Source: Hominisplanchenecus_A murintestinalis
GTDB taxonomy: Bacteria; Bacillota; Clostridia; Lachnospirales; Lachnospiraceae
DNA: 64,000 bases
NCBI RefSeq assembly: GCF_943193015.1
Contig: NZ_CALPCM010000001.1
Location: 196,613-260,612 of the forward strand
Direction: 5' to 3'
Below, one piece after another: positions 1 to 8,898 of this stretch. A model generated the notes under the pieces. It did not search any database and was not told the DNA's origin. It saw nothing but the letters and a program-made list of their open reading frames with translations. The first letter of the stretch is position 1; each line of letters opens with the position of its first letter. The translations under genes were made by a program, and so were the position numbers.

Positions 1-11
1 CTGCTGCTCAT
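1..11 (-). CDS. Start of a gene running off the left edge
   Basis: An ATG on the minus strand (complement of 9-11) follows a good ribosome-binding site (AAGGAG, complement of about 17-23). Only about three codons (Met-Ser-Ser) lie in the window, so the product cannot be named. It lies 12 bp downstream of coaD in the same direction and is probably the next gene of that operon. Confidence 0.45.
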
Positions 12-23
12 TCTAATCTCTCC

Positions 24-518
24 TTACTTAGTTATATGTTTCCCATACTTTTTACGCATGTGTTCTACGACAACCTGGGGAACAAATTTTGAAATATCCC
101 CGCCATAAGCCGCTACCTCTTTTACTGTGCTGGAGCTGAGATATGCATACTCCAGACTGGTTGTCAGGAAAATTGTATCGATTTCAGGATTCATAATTCG
201 GTTTGTCTGTGCCATCTGTAGCTCATATTCAAAATCCGTGATTGCCCGGAGCCCCCGGACAAGAAAACCTGCATTACAATTTTTAACAAAATCTACAGAT
301 AAGCCGGAAAAAGATTCTACTCGCACATTTCTGATATCTTTCGTGACTTCCAATAGTATCTTAACACGTTCTTCTACAGAAAACAACGGTGTTTTCGTAT
401 TATTGTTCAAAACTCCGACAATCAGCTCATCTACCAGAGCGGAGGAACGCCGTATCACGTCCAGGTGTCCGAAAGTTACCGGGTCAAAGCTTCCGGGATA
501 AACTGCCCTCCTCATCAT
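24..518 (-). CDS. coaD: Phosphopantetheine adenylyltransferase
   Basis: This enzyme transfers AMP from ATP to 4'-phosphopantetheine to make dephospho-CoA, the penultimate step of cytosolic CoA synthesis. The 164-residue product has the family's usual length. The N-terminal nucleotidyltransferase motif YPGSFDPVTFGHLDVI (about residues 7-22) carries the T/HxGH ATP-binding signature, and the later LSSSTVKE motif matches the conserved ISSTxVRE region. Two ATGs stand in tandem at the start; the first follows a G-rich Shine-Dalgarno. The start overlaps the rsmD stop as ATGA, so translation is probably coupled. The rsmD-coaD pair is a common Firmicutes arrangement. Confidence 0.97.
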   Translation of the reverse strand: MMRRAVYPGSFDPVTFGHLDVIRRSSALVDELIVGVLNNNTKTPLFSVEERVKILLEVTKDIRNVRVESFSGLSVDFVKNCNAGFLVRGLRAITDFEYELQMAQTNRIMNPEIDTIFLTTSLEYAYLSSSTVKEVAAYGGDISKFVPQVVVEHMRKKYGKHITK

Positions 519-1084
519 TTGTTTCCCCCTCTCGCGGCTGGCTGTAAAAATAAGTGGGCATTTGTTTTGTATTCCTTGCGCTGCCGCAGGATAAATCCGG
601 TGTTTTCCAGAAAATCAAAAGAAGTGTCTTTTGCTGCCTCTACAATAACTATAGAACTCTCTGTAAGCAGCCCGGAAGCAGACAGGGCTGTAAGTACCCG
701 CTCTTCCCAGCCTTCGCGGTAAGGGGGGTCTATAAATACAAAATCAAAGGGGGGTGCGCCGGAAAGTATATGCAGCGCCGCCAATACGTCCATTTGCAGA
801 ATATCTGCCCTTTCTGCCAGCCTGGTAAAATCCAGGTTTTCACTGATACATTTTGCGGCTTTCCTGTTATTTTCCACAAACACGGCTTTCGATGCACCGC
901 GGCTGAGCGCTTCAATCCCAATTCCACCGCTTCCGGCAAATAAATCCAAAAAACGGGTTTCATATAACTCGTGCTGAATCATATTGAATAATGTTTCTTT
1001 GATACGGTCCGTGGTGGGTCTTGTCCCGTCACCTGGAACAGTTTTTAAAGGCAGCCGTTTGGCTGTTCCGGCAATCACTCTCAT
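515..1084 (-). CDS. rsmD: 16S rRNA (guanine966-N2)-methyltransferase
   Basis: RsmD methylates G966 of 16S rRNA in the 30S subunit using SAM. The product shows the SAM-binding motif LDLFAGSGGIGIEALSRGA and the catalytic NPPY-type motif, here FIDPPYREGW. I choose the ATG at 1084 (MRVIAGTAKRLPL), where family homology begins and a weak AGGA site lies 10 nt upstream. A longer reading frame opens at a TTG at 1108 but has no ribosome-binding site. It is followed directly by coaD with a 4-bp overlap. Confidence 0.95.
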   Translation of the reverse strand: MRVIAGTAKRLPLKTVPGDGTRPTTDRIKETLFNMIQHELYETRFLDLFAGSGGIGIEALSRGASKAVFVENNRKAAKCISENLDFTRLAERADILQMDVLAALHILSGAPPFDFVFIDPPYREGWEERVLTALSASGLLTESSIVIVEAAKDTSFDFLENTGFILRQRKEYKTNAHLFLQPAARGGNK

Positions 1085-1119
1085 ATAAAAATGTCCTGTT
1101 CTTGTCAATTTTTAAATAA

Positions 1120-1159
1120 GAAAACTGTCGGATACCGCAAAAGACGGTCAACAGTTTCC
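1120..1159 (-). terminator. Probable intrinsic terminator after the Na/Pi symporter gene
   Basis: The two arms GAAAACTGT and ACAGTTTC form an imperfect hairpin, with an additional CCG/CGG pairing. On the minus strand it is followed by TTATTT. It sits in the 115-bp gap between the symporter stop and rsmD. Confidence 0.5.
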
Positions 1160-1199
1160 TGAAATTTTATAGTTATTATAGATGTTCTGCAGATGTTTG

Positions 1200-2873
1200 T
1201 CAATGTTCTGATATTACATAGCCTGCCAGATTGTATGCATGATCGGAAATCCTTTCCAGATTGCTGATGATGTCCAGGAATACCACGCCGTTTTCAGGTT
1301 TGCAGAGCTGTTTGGAAAGGCGCTCAATATGTTTTTCACGAAGCTCTTCTTCCATACTGTCTACCATATCTTCATATTTTCCAACCTTGGCTGCTGCATG
1401 AATATTTTTTTCTTCCCTTGCCTTAATGGCGAAATCAAAAGCATTGATTACCAGCCCCATGATTTCTGACATTTCGCCGGTGGCTTCTTCAGTGAACTGA
1501 ATCATCTTTCCGTCTTTTGTGTCAAGCAGTTCAGCAATATTCTCAGTATGGTCTCCTACTCTTTCAATATCACTCACAGAATAAAAGAGGTTATTGATAA
1601 TATTATGCTGTTCTTCATTGAGCGAGAGGTTGCTTATCTGCACCAGGTATTCGGTAATCAGTTTTTCCATCGTGTTAATGGTCTTTTCTGTCTTATATAC
1701 GCTTTCAACCTTTTCTTTATCATAATTGAGTACCGCTTCTGATACATTACGCAAATTTTCAAAGGCAATTTTACCCATATGTACTACTTCAAGAATCGCA
1801 TTTTCTACGGCAAAGGAAGGAGTCTCCAGAATACGTTTATCCAGATGGCGCAGCGTCAGGCTTTCTTCGCTGTCCGTGCTCTCTGCAGAACTGCTGTGTT
1901 CTTTTACAAGCAGGCCGGAAAGGGAAACCAACTTATCTGCAAACGGGAACATAAGAATCATACGGGCAATGCTGAAACCTGTATGGAACATGGAAATCCC
2001 TACGCTGTTAATTCCTGCCTGCCCATATTGGGGCATAAACCGGAAGAAGGAGTATAAAAATGTTCCAAATACTACAACACCGATGACATTATAGGTGAGG
2101 TGAATGGCGGCTGCACGCTTAGCGTTTCGCGACGCGCCAATACTGGAAAGCAAAGCCGTTACACAAGAACCAATGTTGGAACCAAGGCTGATATAAACGG
2201 CGGCACTGGTAGTTACTACACCGCCCGTAGCTGCTAAAGTCTGCAGAACGCCAACGGATGCAGAGGAACTCTGCATAATAGCTGTTACGATAATACCAAT
2301 CGCAATTCCCAGGAACGGATTACTGCCAAATAACTGGAACGCCTGGGAAAAAATAGGAAGTTCCATATAATCTGCGGCTGCACCTTTCATAAAATCAAGA
2401 CCTATGAATAAGAGGCCCAGACCGATAACGATTTCACCAATAATCTGCTTTTTCTGCTTTTTCGAAAACATGATGCAGAACGCTCCGAACCCTACCAGGA
2501 GCGGTGCATACAATGACGGGGAGATTGCCTTAAAAGTATCGCCCAGCTGCCCTAAGGATACAATCCATGATGTGATACATGTACCGATATTTGCACCCAT
2601 GATAACGCCAACAGCTTGTCCGAGACTCATAATTCCGGCATTTACAAAACCGACCACCATGACCGTGGTTGCACCGCTGCTTTGTATGATTGCCGTAACC
2701 AGCATGCCGACAATAACTGCCATGAAACGGTTATTTGTCAGAATACCTAAAAGTTCCTGCATCTTCTGCCCGGTTGACTTTTGTATGCCGTCGGACATGC
2801 TGTGCATGCCATAAAGGAACATTCCCAGTCCCCCCGCAAACAGAAATAGATTCTCTACATCATTTATGGACAT
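1200..2873 (-). CDS. Na+/phosphate symporter family protein with PhoU-like tail
   Basis: This inner-membrane protein is of the Na/Pi-cotransporter II (NptA) family and probably imports phosphate with sodium. The N-terminal ~310 residues contain two inverted repeats with the family QSSGATT and QSSSASVGV motifs in hydrophobic segments. The C-terminal ~200 residues form a PhoU-like helical domain with repeated ERxxDHxxN-type motifs (RVGDHTENIAELL, RISDHAYNLAGYV). The preferred start is the ATG at 2873 (MSINDVENLF), which follows a GGAGGG site lying inside the end of mgsA; a longer frame starts at 2888. The chemical specificity is inferred from the family only. Confidence 0.9.
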   Translation of the reverse strand: MSINDVENLFLFAGGLGMFLYGMHSMSDGIQKSTGQKMQELLGILTNNRFMAVIVGMLVTAIIQSSGATTVMVVGFVNAGIMSLGQAVGVIMGANIGTCITSWIVSLGQLGDTFKAISPSLYAPLLVGFGAFCIMFSKKQKKQIIGEIVIGLGLLFIGLDFMKGAAADYMELPIFSQAFQLFGSNPFLGIAIGIIVTAIMQSSSASVGVLQTLAATGGVVTTSAAVYISLGSNIGSCVTALLSSIGASRNAKRAAAIHLTYNVIGVVVFGTFLYSFFRFMPQYGQAGINSVGISMFHTGFSIARMILMFPFADKLVSLSGLLVKEHSSSAESTDSEESLTLRHLDKRILETPSFAVENAILEVVHMGKIAFENLRNVSEAVLNYDKEKVESVYKTEKTINTMEKLITEYLVQISNLSLNEEQHNIINNLFYSVSDIERVGDHTENIAELLDTKDGKMIQFTEEATGEMSEIMGLVINAFDFAIKAREEKNIHAAAKVGKYEDMVDSMEEELREKHIERLSKQLCKPENGVVFLDIISNLERISDHAYNLAGYVISEH

Positions 2874-3259
2874 ATCTGCTCCCTCCATTCCAAGTCGCCG
2901 TTTGCCAGCCCAAGAATCAGCGATTCGGCAGTAGCGATATTGGTTGCAATCGGTATATTGTAACGGTCACAGCATTTTGAAATTTCATCAATGCCGGGTT
3001 CTTTTCCGCCAGTCACAGGATTGTAAAAAAACAAAACCATATCCAGACTGTTACGGCAAATCATTTCCATCAGCTGCTTATCACCGCCTAAGGCTCCCGG
3101 AAGGAATCTGTGTACTTTTAGATTCGCGGCCTCGTCGATATGTCTCGCTGTTGTCCCAGTTGCGTATAGCTGATGCTTTTCAAGAATCTTCTTATACGCT
3201 ACGCAAAAATCTTCCATGAGATTTTTCTTTTCGTTGTGTGCGATTAAGCCTACGTTCAT
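2864..3259 (-). CDS. mgsA: Methylglyoxal synthase
   Basis: MgsA converts dihydroxyacetone phosphate to methylglyoxal and phosphate, a bypass of lower glycolysis when phosphate is short. The product, about 131 residues from the chosen ATG at 3259 (MNVGLIAHNEKK), has the expected length. It contains the family signatures TGTTARHI, LPGALGGDKQ and the catalytic FFYNPVTG region (FF-P-TG form). GAGG lies 6 nt before this ATG; an upstream frame to 3292 lacks homology. It overlaps the Na/Pi symporter start by 10 bp. The pairing with a phosphate carrier fits known control of MgsA by phosphate, which is an inference here. Confidence 0.95.
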   Translation of the reverse strand: MNVGLIAHNEKKNLMEDFCVAYKKILEKHQLYATGTTARHIDEAANLKVHRFLPGALGGDKQLMEMICRNSLDMVLFFYNPVTGGKEPGIDEISKCCDRYNIPIATNIATAESLILGLANGDLEWREQICP

Positions 3260-3549
3260 TCTTTCCTCTTTCTGACGCGTATACAGCGTCATATCGGCAG
3301 AGTTGGAAGATTACTTCCACACTTCTTACCTATTATTGTTTTCTCTAACCAAGAGGATTATATCATGATTTCTATAGAAAGGAATAGGCTTTTTCTCTTT
3401 TTTTTTCATTTTTCTGCAAAAACGTGCAGGAATTGCCAGTTTAAAATCTTGAATTTCCCGCATACTAGAATTGCAACTAACAATTGCAAATGAAAAAGAA
3501 AATGAAAATCCAAAGAAAAAATGTTTCAATTTAAAAGGAGGCGTTAATT

Positions 3550-3768
3550 ATGTCAAACAGATCTTCAAACACAGCAGCAGTACCGGAAGCAAAGAGTGCT
3601 TTAGACCGTTTTAAAATGGAAGTAGCACAGGAAATCGGAGTACCTCTTAAAGAGGGTTACAATGGTGACCTGACTTCTAAGCAGAATGGTTCTGTTGGCG
3701 GATATATGGTGAAAAAGATGATTGAGGCGCAGGAGCGTCAGATGACAAACGGAACTTCTCAGTTCTAA
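3550..3768 (+). CDS. Alpha/beta-type small acid-soluble spore protein
   Basis: This 72-residue protein saturates spore DNA in the forespore and protects it against UV and heat; it is degraded by the GPR protease at germination. It contains the SASP core pattern, with a K-x-E-V-A-Q-E-x-G-V stretch matching the GPR cleavage region and the conserved GYNGDLTSKQNGSVGG motif. A strong AGGAGG lies about 7 nt before the ATG. It is one of few plus-strand genes and stands alone, with a terminator directly after it. Expression is expected from the forespore sigma factor G; I did not find a convincing sigma-G promoter. Confidence 0.96.
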   Translation: MSNRSSNTAAVPEAKSALDRFKMEVAQEIGVPLKEGYNGDLTSKQNGSVGGYMVKKMIEAQERQMTNGTSQF

Positions 3769-3780
3769 GCAGCGCAATAG

Positions 3781-3818
3781 AAAATCCCCTTCTCTCTAGC
3801 CTGAGGGAAGGGGATTTT
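3781..3818. terminator. Bidirectional terminator between SASP and sialidase genes
   Basis: A perfect 12-bp stem (AAAATCCCCTTC with GAAGGGGATTTT) has a 14-nt loop and is followed by a T run on the plus strand. Its flanking A run serves the minus strand. The two convergent genes end on either side, so it probably terminates both. Confidence 0.9.
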
Positions 3819-3825
3819 TTATAAA

Positions 3826-6800
3826 TTATTTAATCTTTACGGTTTTCGCCTGTCCTTTTTTTGCAAGCAGCTTTTTGTATTTCTTTTTCTGTGCCTTAGG
3901 CACTTTGATTGCAGCTTTTTTGTAAATTCCTTTAAATGCCTTAGCGCCGACTTTTTTCAGCATCTTTCCTTTGATAGTGACAGTTTTAAGCTTACTGCAT
4001 CCGGAAAATGCCTGTTTGCCGATATTTCTTACATTTTTTCCGATTGTAACCTTCTTCAGTTTTTTGTATCTGGCAAATGCTTTTGTACCAATCTCTGTAA
4101 TTTGGCAGCTTATATTTTCAAGCGTTACTTTATCCTTTACATTTAAGGATGTAAGCTTTTTCTTTTTCTTTGCGTCTGCGCCAACAAGAGAAACTGTTTT
4201 GTTAACCGCATCCGTAACTTTGTATTTCATTCCGTCTGAGGTCTGGTATATTTTTCCTTTTACAAGAGACGGAATGGATGGTTTCGGCGGCTGAGGGGCC
4301 GGATTCTTTCCGGGATCAGGAGGCGTAACCGGTTTAGGATCCGGCTTCGGACTTGGATTTGGCTCATCCGTTTTTTCTTTAAGCGCGGTTTTTGCAGCTT
4401 CTAATTCTTTCATATATTTTCTCAGCGCAGCAGCGCCATCGCCCTTTTTCAAAGCGTCTTGCAGCTTATTATATGCCGCCTCATATACGTTCCAGGATTC
4501 AGCCGTATATTTTTCTTTTTCTTCCGGCGTTCCAAGATTCATTTCCTCAAAAATAGAGGTTATTCCTTCTACTGTAAAAGCAAGATTGTTTTCGGCATCC
4601 TGCAGATATGTGTATGCAAGAATTACATCTTTGGACGCAGAAGTTTCTGAAATTGTTTTAGCAGCGTCGAGGGCTTCTGCATAGGCAGCCCAGGAAGTAA
4701 TATTGTAGTTCTCTTTCTTTTTCTTTTTACTTTCTTCTATGGCAGCTGCAAGATTCTGTCTTGCCGTCTGTGACATTTCATCCATAAGTACATGGATATC
4801 TTCCTCAGATGTAGAATCATTTCCTGCAACCTCTTTTAAATCAGCCAGCAATGCTGCAGCATTGCCTGTTATGGATGTTCTGCCGCCTCCACGCGACTCT
4901 ATACCGGCAATAATACTCAAAAGATCCGTCTTATCTGCTAATGCGTTTGTATCTGCCGTACCTATGATGCGGATTTCTGCGGCGCTTCCGAAATTATCTC
5001 CGCTGTCCAATATGCGGAAACGTACATGGGTGGCAAGCGCTGCCCCTGCCAGTTTTATTGTTTTTACATCGGCGGATTTTGCGCATGAGCCAACCGTGAC
5101 CGGAACAAAATCGGTGCCGTTTTTACTCACTTCAATTTGATACTTTTTAACATTTCCGTTTCCTGCATCTGAACGCGGGGTATATTTTAAGCCGGATACG
5201 AGATAGGAACCGCCCAAATCAATAGTAACGTAATGCTTTTCGCGTACGCCATTATCGTCAGGATATTTGGAATGCCAGATTGTGGTGGTATCTCCGTCCA
5301 GCACCAGATCTGCGCCGGCTCCCCCCTGGGCGCTTCCGGCAGTTGCGCTCATTCCGTCAACAGGCAATTCTGTAAAAATCCCGGTTCCTATTTCACCAAC
5401 AATAGTTTCCTGCGTCACATGCGGTTTGTCGGTTAAGGTTACGTTATAAATTGTCTCAGCGGCCCCGCCATCCTTGACACGGACGTTTCCGGTTGCTTTT
5501 ATGATTCCGCTATCAGAATCTTCTATATCATAGATAAACTCTAACGCGTTTGCGCCATCATTGCCGACAAGAACTGCTTCTTTCAGCTCATTGCCTACCT
5601 GCATTTCCAGGGTAACATTTCCTGCCGCAAATACCTTTTGAGAGAAAGTTACTTTAACTTTTATCTGTCCTCCTGCCGCCAGACGGTCTGTTTCCATGCC
5701 TGCGGCATTCAAAATTGTTGTCGTCAGGCCGGTGGGTGTCGGCGTATTTTCAAAAGTATTACCATCCATAATGTATTCAGGGCTGAAAGATGTAAACGCT
5801 GCGCCAACCATAGCATAGCTCTCATGCTCGTAAATTAAACCAATTAATCCGTTATTCATATAGGTCAGAGAAGAATATAAGTATTTCATATCCTCAATGA
5901 GTTTCGAATATGCCCAATCCAGCGTATCATCCTCATTTACAAAAGCAATGCGTACCGTACCATGATCTCTTCCGCCGGTCGGGTTTGAGAAAATAATCGC
6001 TTCTTTCTCCTGTCCATCCTGGGGGTCAAGAATCTTTTCCGGGTAATGCAGCGCTGACATCTCACAGTAAGGCTCTTTGATACCAGGCGCATAAGTTACC
6101 TCTCCCCAGCTCTCGCCCTGCGTCGTACTGACTGCCATAGCAACCTCGCTGGTAGCGTTTTTCATAAACTGGATTAAATGCCCGTTATTCAGTTCTATAA
6201 TACAGCTTTCATTCAATTCTCTCGTACTGTTTGTAGAATTCTGCGTTTCGGAAATATCGTTGGGGGAAGCGCCTCTGTGCCAGGTTTTTCCATGATCATC
6301 CGTATACACGTTGTAGGATGAAAAACGGTTGTTCCTATTATTGGAATCCATACAATACGTGGTAAAGATCAAACGGCCGCTCTGAAGCTGCGCCCCCGCG
6401 CCCGGCCCCAGACCAAAGAACGTCATCCAGTCTGCTTTTACATACGGAGTCAGGTCCTTGGGAAGCTCCCATGTCAATCCGTCATCATCGCTGTATGTCA
6501 TCCAGAGATAACAGGTATTGTGCATGGTAAGCTCAGAATTTTTATAAATATTGCCGATTTTCACACCGTCTTTGTACAGGGTGCCCTGATCTCTATATGG
6601 CGCCGCAGATTCTGTCTCGACCTGGTATGCTGTCACTTCGTTATTGCTGTCATATACAATGCCGTTCTCGCGGACTGTATAAGTATCGCCGACACTGTCT
6701 GTCAATGTCTGGTAATATTTTCCGTCAATCTTGGTATATCCCGTTCCGGGCTGGGCGCCCCATAGGCTTACTCCGTCGCGGAACATATCCACCAGCATAT

Positions 6801-8217
6801 ATACCCTGCCATAGTGCGGGCTGTTTTCATCATTATCTACAACCATTTCGGCATCCATAGTATAGCCGTAATTATCTGCTAAATCAATGACAGGAATTAC
6901 AGGCCCCCACGTCTGGCCATTGTCCTCACTTCTCCGTATCACATTGTCAATGACGCCCACATCGCCGGAACCGTCCCAGCGTTTATCAATGCCTGCAAAT
7001 ACGGTTCCCGTCTTTTTAGAAGTGACAAGAGCGGGGATTCTATAAGCTACGGAACCGTCAAATCCCGAATTGAAAAGCTCCCTGTTCGGAGTTTTTATGT
7101 ATCCGTCCATCTTTTCGGTACCATCCGGATATGTCTGGGAAGCAGTATTCGTATGCAGTTTTGCGATATCTTCACTGCTCAGAGCCTCATTATAGAGCTT
7201 TAGTTCTGAGAAGTATGCATTTTCACCGTATTTGATAGATGCAGCGCTTACCGTACCGGAAAGCCTGGCGCTGCCGGCCTCGGCAGCATCCACATAAACC
7301 GTGAACTGTTCCTCTTCCCAGGAAACTGCCAGGTTATGCCACTTTTCAGTGTCCAGTTTCGTATTTGCGACAGCTATCTCTTGCTTTTCATTTCCGGACC
7401 GGATGCCGACTTTGCCGCCTTCTGTATAAATTTCTAAAGAATTATCCATTTCCAAAAGAGTTACTTTCTCTTTTGCGGCAGTTTTCAGCCGATATACGAA
7501 ATTTACGCTGCCGTTAGAAATATCCTGTGTTGTTCCAACTCCGTTCAGACCGCTTTGTGGGAGCTTTATATTGAAGATTGGTGCTGGAAGAACTTTCTTT
7601 TTCAGAACTACATTGCGCATAGTCCCATTAAATGTCCATCCGCTTTTACCGCTGTAATTTGTCATACCGCCAAGACTGAAAGTATCCGGCGTCCATGAAA
7701 GATCTTCAATGCAAACGGGGGCGGCCGTTGTCTGAAGTACCGTTTCATCATCCAGGGAAAGTGTTACGCCCCTGTCCTGAGTCAGTTTCAGTTTCGCTGT
7801 ATGCCAGTTTCCGTCATTGTAATTCTTTGAGGCTGTCGGAGTGCCGGCATTTGTACCGTCTTTTGTCTCAAATCCAATTTTATTTCCGTCCCTCACAAAG
7901 AATGCCATATATTTCGTAGTGCTGTATTCCAACACTGCCAGGGCCTGGAGCGAAGAAGACGTCGTTTTAAACTCTATGGACCATTCCATAGACCCTGTGT
8001 CTTGAAAGAAATCCTCTATCCGTTCACTTTTTGTCTGGACAGAGGTGACTGCCGTATCTGTATTTGTGTAATACCGTACGGTTTCCCAGCCTTCTTCAGT
8101 AGTATCAATGGTTCCGTCTTCTGCCGCATAGACGGAAAATTCTGAAATCTGTGCGCTTCCAAGCATTATACATAAACTTAGCAGAAACGCAAATGTCTTT
8201 TTTAATCCTTTCTTCAT
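3826..8217 (-). CDS. Large secreted modular sialidase (GH33)
   Basis: This secreted enzyme of 1463 residues releases sialic acid from host glycans such as mucin. Visible order: signal peptide (1-31), two LamG/CBM40-like domains (about 33-205 and 215-355), GH33 propeller (about 385-815), CBM32/F5-8 type C domain (about 935-1087), FIVAR-like helical repeats (about 1110-1310), a Pro-rich linker (about 1315-1340) and a BspA-like leucine-rich tail. The catalytic domain has the YRIP arginine motif (392-395) and four Asp boxes (SEDNGQTW 430, SDDDGLTW 576, TDDHGKTW 639, STTQGESW 697). About 90 residues are inserted between boxes 1 and 2, as in NanB and intramolecular trans-sialidases. Whether it hydrolyses or makes 2,7-anhydro-Neu5Ac cannot be read from the sequence. 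There is no LPXTG anchor. Confidence 0.95.
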   Translation of the reverse strand: MKKGLKKTFAFLLSLCIMLGSAQISEFSVYAAEDGTIDTTEEGWETVRYYTNTDTAVTSVQTKSERIEDFFQDTGSMEWSIEFKTTSSSLQALAVLEYSTTKYMAFFVRDGNKIGFETKDGTNAGTPTASKNYNDGNWHTAKLKLTQDRGVTLSLDDETVLQTTAAPVCIEDLSWTPDTFSLGGMTNYSGKSGWTFNGTMRNVVLKKKVLPAPIFNIKLPQSGLNGVGTTQDISNGSVNFVYRLKTAAKEKVTLLEMDNSLEIYTEGGKVGIRSGNEKQEIAVANTKLDTEKWHNLAVSWEEEQFTVYVDAAEAGSARLSGTVSAASIKYGENAYFSELKLYNEALSSEDIAKLHTNTASQTYPDGTEKMDGYIKTPNRELFNSGFDGSVAYRIPALVTSKKTGTVFAGIDKRWDGSGDVGVIDNVIRRSEDNGQTWGPVIPVIDLADNYGYTMDAEMVVDNDENSPHYGRVYMLVDMFRDGVSLWGAQPGTGYTKIDGKYYQTLTDSVGDTYTVRENGIVYDSNNEVTAYQVETESAAPYRDQGTLYKDGVKIGNIYKNSELTMHNTCYLWMTYSDDDGLTWELPKDLTPYVKADWMTFFGLGPGAGAQLQSGRLIFTTYCMDSNNRNNRFSSYNVYTDDHGKTWHRGASPNDISETQNSTNSTRELNESCIIELNNGHLIQFMKNATSEVAMAVSTTQGESWGEVTYAPGIKEPYCEMSALHYPEKILDPQDGQEKEAIIFSNPTGGRDHGTVRIAFVNEDDTLDWAYSKLIEDMKYLYSSLTYMNNGLIGLIYEHESYAMVGAAFTSFSPEYIMDGNTFENTPTPTGLTTTILNAAGMETDRLAAGGQIKVKVTFSQKVFAAGNVTLEMQVGNELKEAVLVGNDGANALEFIYDIEDSDSGIIKATGNVRVKDGGAAETIYNVTLTDKPHVTQETIVGEIGTGIFTELPVDGMSATAGSAQGGAGADLVLDGDTTTIWHSKYPDDNGVREKHYVTIDLGGSYLVSGLKYTPRSDAGNGNVKKYQIEVSKNGTDFVPVTVGSCAKSADVKTIKLAGAALATHVRFRILDSGDNFGSAAEIRIIGTADTNALADKTDLLSIIAGIESRGGGRTSITGNAAALLADLKEVAGNDSTSEEDIHVLMDEMSQTARQNLAAAIEESKKKKKENYNITSWAAYAEALDAAKTISETSASKDVILAYTYLQDAENNLAFTVEGITSIFEEMNLGTPEEKEKYTAESWNVYEAAYNKLQDALKKGDGAAALRKYMKELEAAKTALKEKTDEPNPSPKPDPKPVTPPDPGKNPAPQPPKPSIPSLVKGKIYQTSDGMKYKVTDAVNKTVSLVGADAKKKKKLTSLNVKDKVTLENISCQITEIGTKAFARYKKLKKVTIGKNVRNIGKQAFSGCSKLKTVTIKGKMLKKVGAKAFKGIYKKAAIKVPKAQKKKYKKLLAKKGQAKTVKIK

Positions 8218-8249
8218 GTTCTTCTCCTTTTTAATTTCTTAGTATGTTA

Positions 8250-8279
8250 ATTATAACGAATTTACCTGCTAAAAAGCAA
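8250..8279 (-). promoter_or_regulatory. Sigma-A-type promoter of the sialidase gene
   Basis: On the minus strand, TTGCTT (complement of 8274-8279) and TATAAT (complement of 8250-8255) are separated by 18 bp. The -10 box ends about 33 bp before the sialidase ATG, leaving room for the AAGGAG-type site just upstream of the start. Confidence 0.7.
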
Positions 8280-8322
8280 GCCCTTTTAGACATAAAATAC
8301 AAAAGCCGCATTTGTTACATAC

Positions 8323-8368
8323 AAAAACCGCCGGGATATCTTGAGTTTCAAGATATCCCGGCGGTTTT
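8323..8368. terminator. Strong bidirectional terminator hairpin
   Basis: A long perfect inverted repeat (AAAACCGCCGGGATATCTTGA and its complement, about 21 bp per arm) has a 3-nt loop. A and T runs on its two edges give U-rich tails in both directions. It follows the DUF6465 gene on the minus strand and isolates it from the sialidase promoter. Confidence 0.9.
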
Positions 8369-8396
8369 GGCCGATTCCAGGCGTATCATACAGTGC

Positions 8397-8834
8397 TTAC
8401 AGGCTGATACTGCCCTTCACATCATCATTTATCACATAATATGCAGTGTTTTCTTCCGGTTTAAAATAAATGGTGATTGATTTCATATCTCCGACTTTTT
8501 TCTTGAGCTGTTTTGTCCAAACTTCTTTTACCTGCTTTACAATATCCTGGTGATTAATTTCTTTTCCAAGATACTGTACATATACGGTTTCTTTGATTGG
8601 AGTCTTTTTTGCTGCGGACTTTTTCGCTGTTGCTTTTTCTTCTGCTTTTGCTGTCTCTTTTTTTACTGTTTCTTTTACTTCTTCTGTGTGCTGTACAATT
8701 TCCTTTACTTCTTCTTTCTTTGCCGGAGCTGCAACAGCTTCCTTAGCCGCTGGTTTCTTTTCAGGTACTTTTTCAACCTTCGGAGCCGTAACCTTTGCTG
8801 TCTCATTCATGGCTACTTTTTTTGTTTTTTTCAT
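8397..8834 (-). CDS. DUF6465 family protein
   Basis: This is a small conserved Lachnospiraceae protein of unknown function (145 residues from the chosen start). The N-terminal half is low-complexity and rich in Lys, Ala and Glu, with Pro (about residues 1-85), and is probably disordered. The C-terminal ~60 residues (TVYVQYLGKEINHQDIV onward) form a compact alpha/beta domain that defines the family. The ATG at 8834 follows AGGAGG with 8-nt spacing; the longer frame begins at a TTG at 8861 upstream of that site and is unlikely. It is transcribed alone. Confidence 0.8.
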   Translation of the reverse strand: MKKTKKVAMNETAKVTAPKVEKVPEKKPAAKEAVAAPAKKEEVKEIVQHTEEVKETVKKETAKAEEKATAKKSAAKKTPIKETVYVQYLGKEINHQDIVKQVKEVWTKQLKKKVGDMKSITIYFKPEENTAYYVINDDVKGSISL

Positions 8835-8898
8835 ATGAATTAATTCCTCCTCTAGACTCAACGTACACTATCATATAACAAAACCCGGAAAATAGCAA

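Noticed and set aside
3326..3529. 67-codon minus-strand frame in the gap before the SASP gene
   Set aside because: Low-complexity Phe/Lys-rich product from A/T runs, with no ribosome-binding site and no similarity. The gap holds the SASP upstream region; no convincing sigma-G promoter was found in it.
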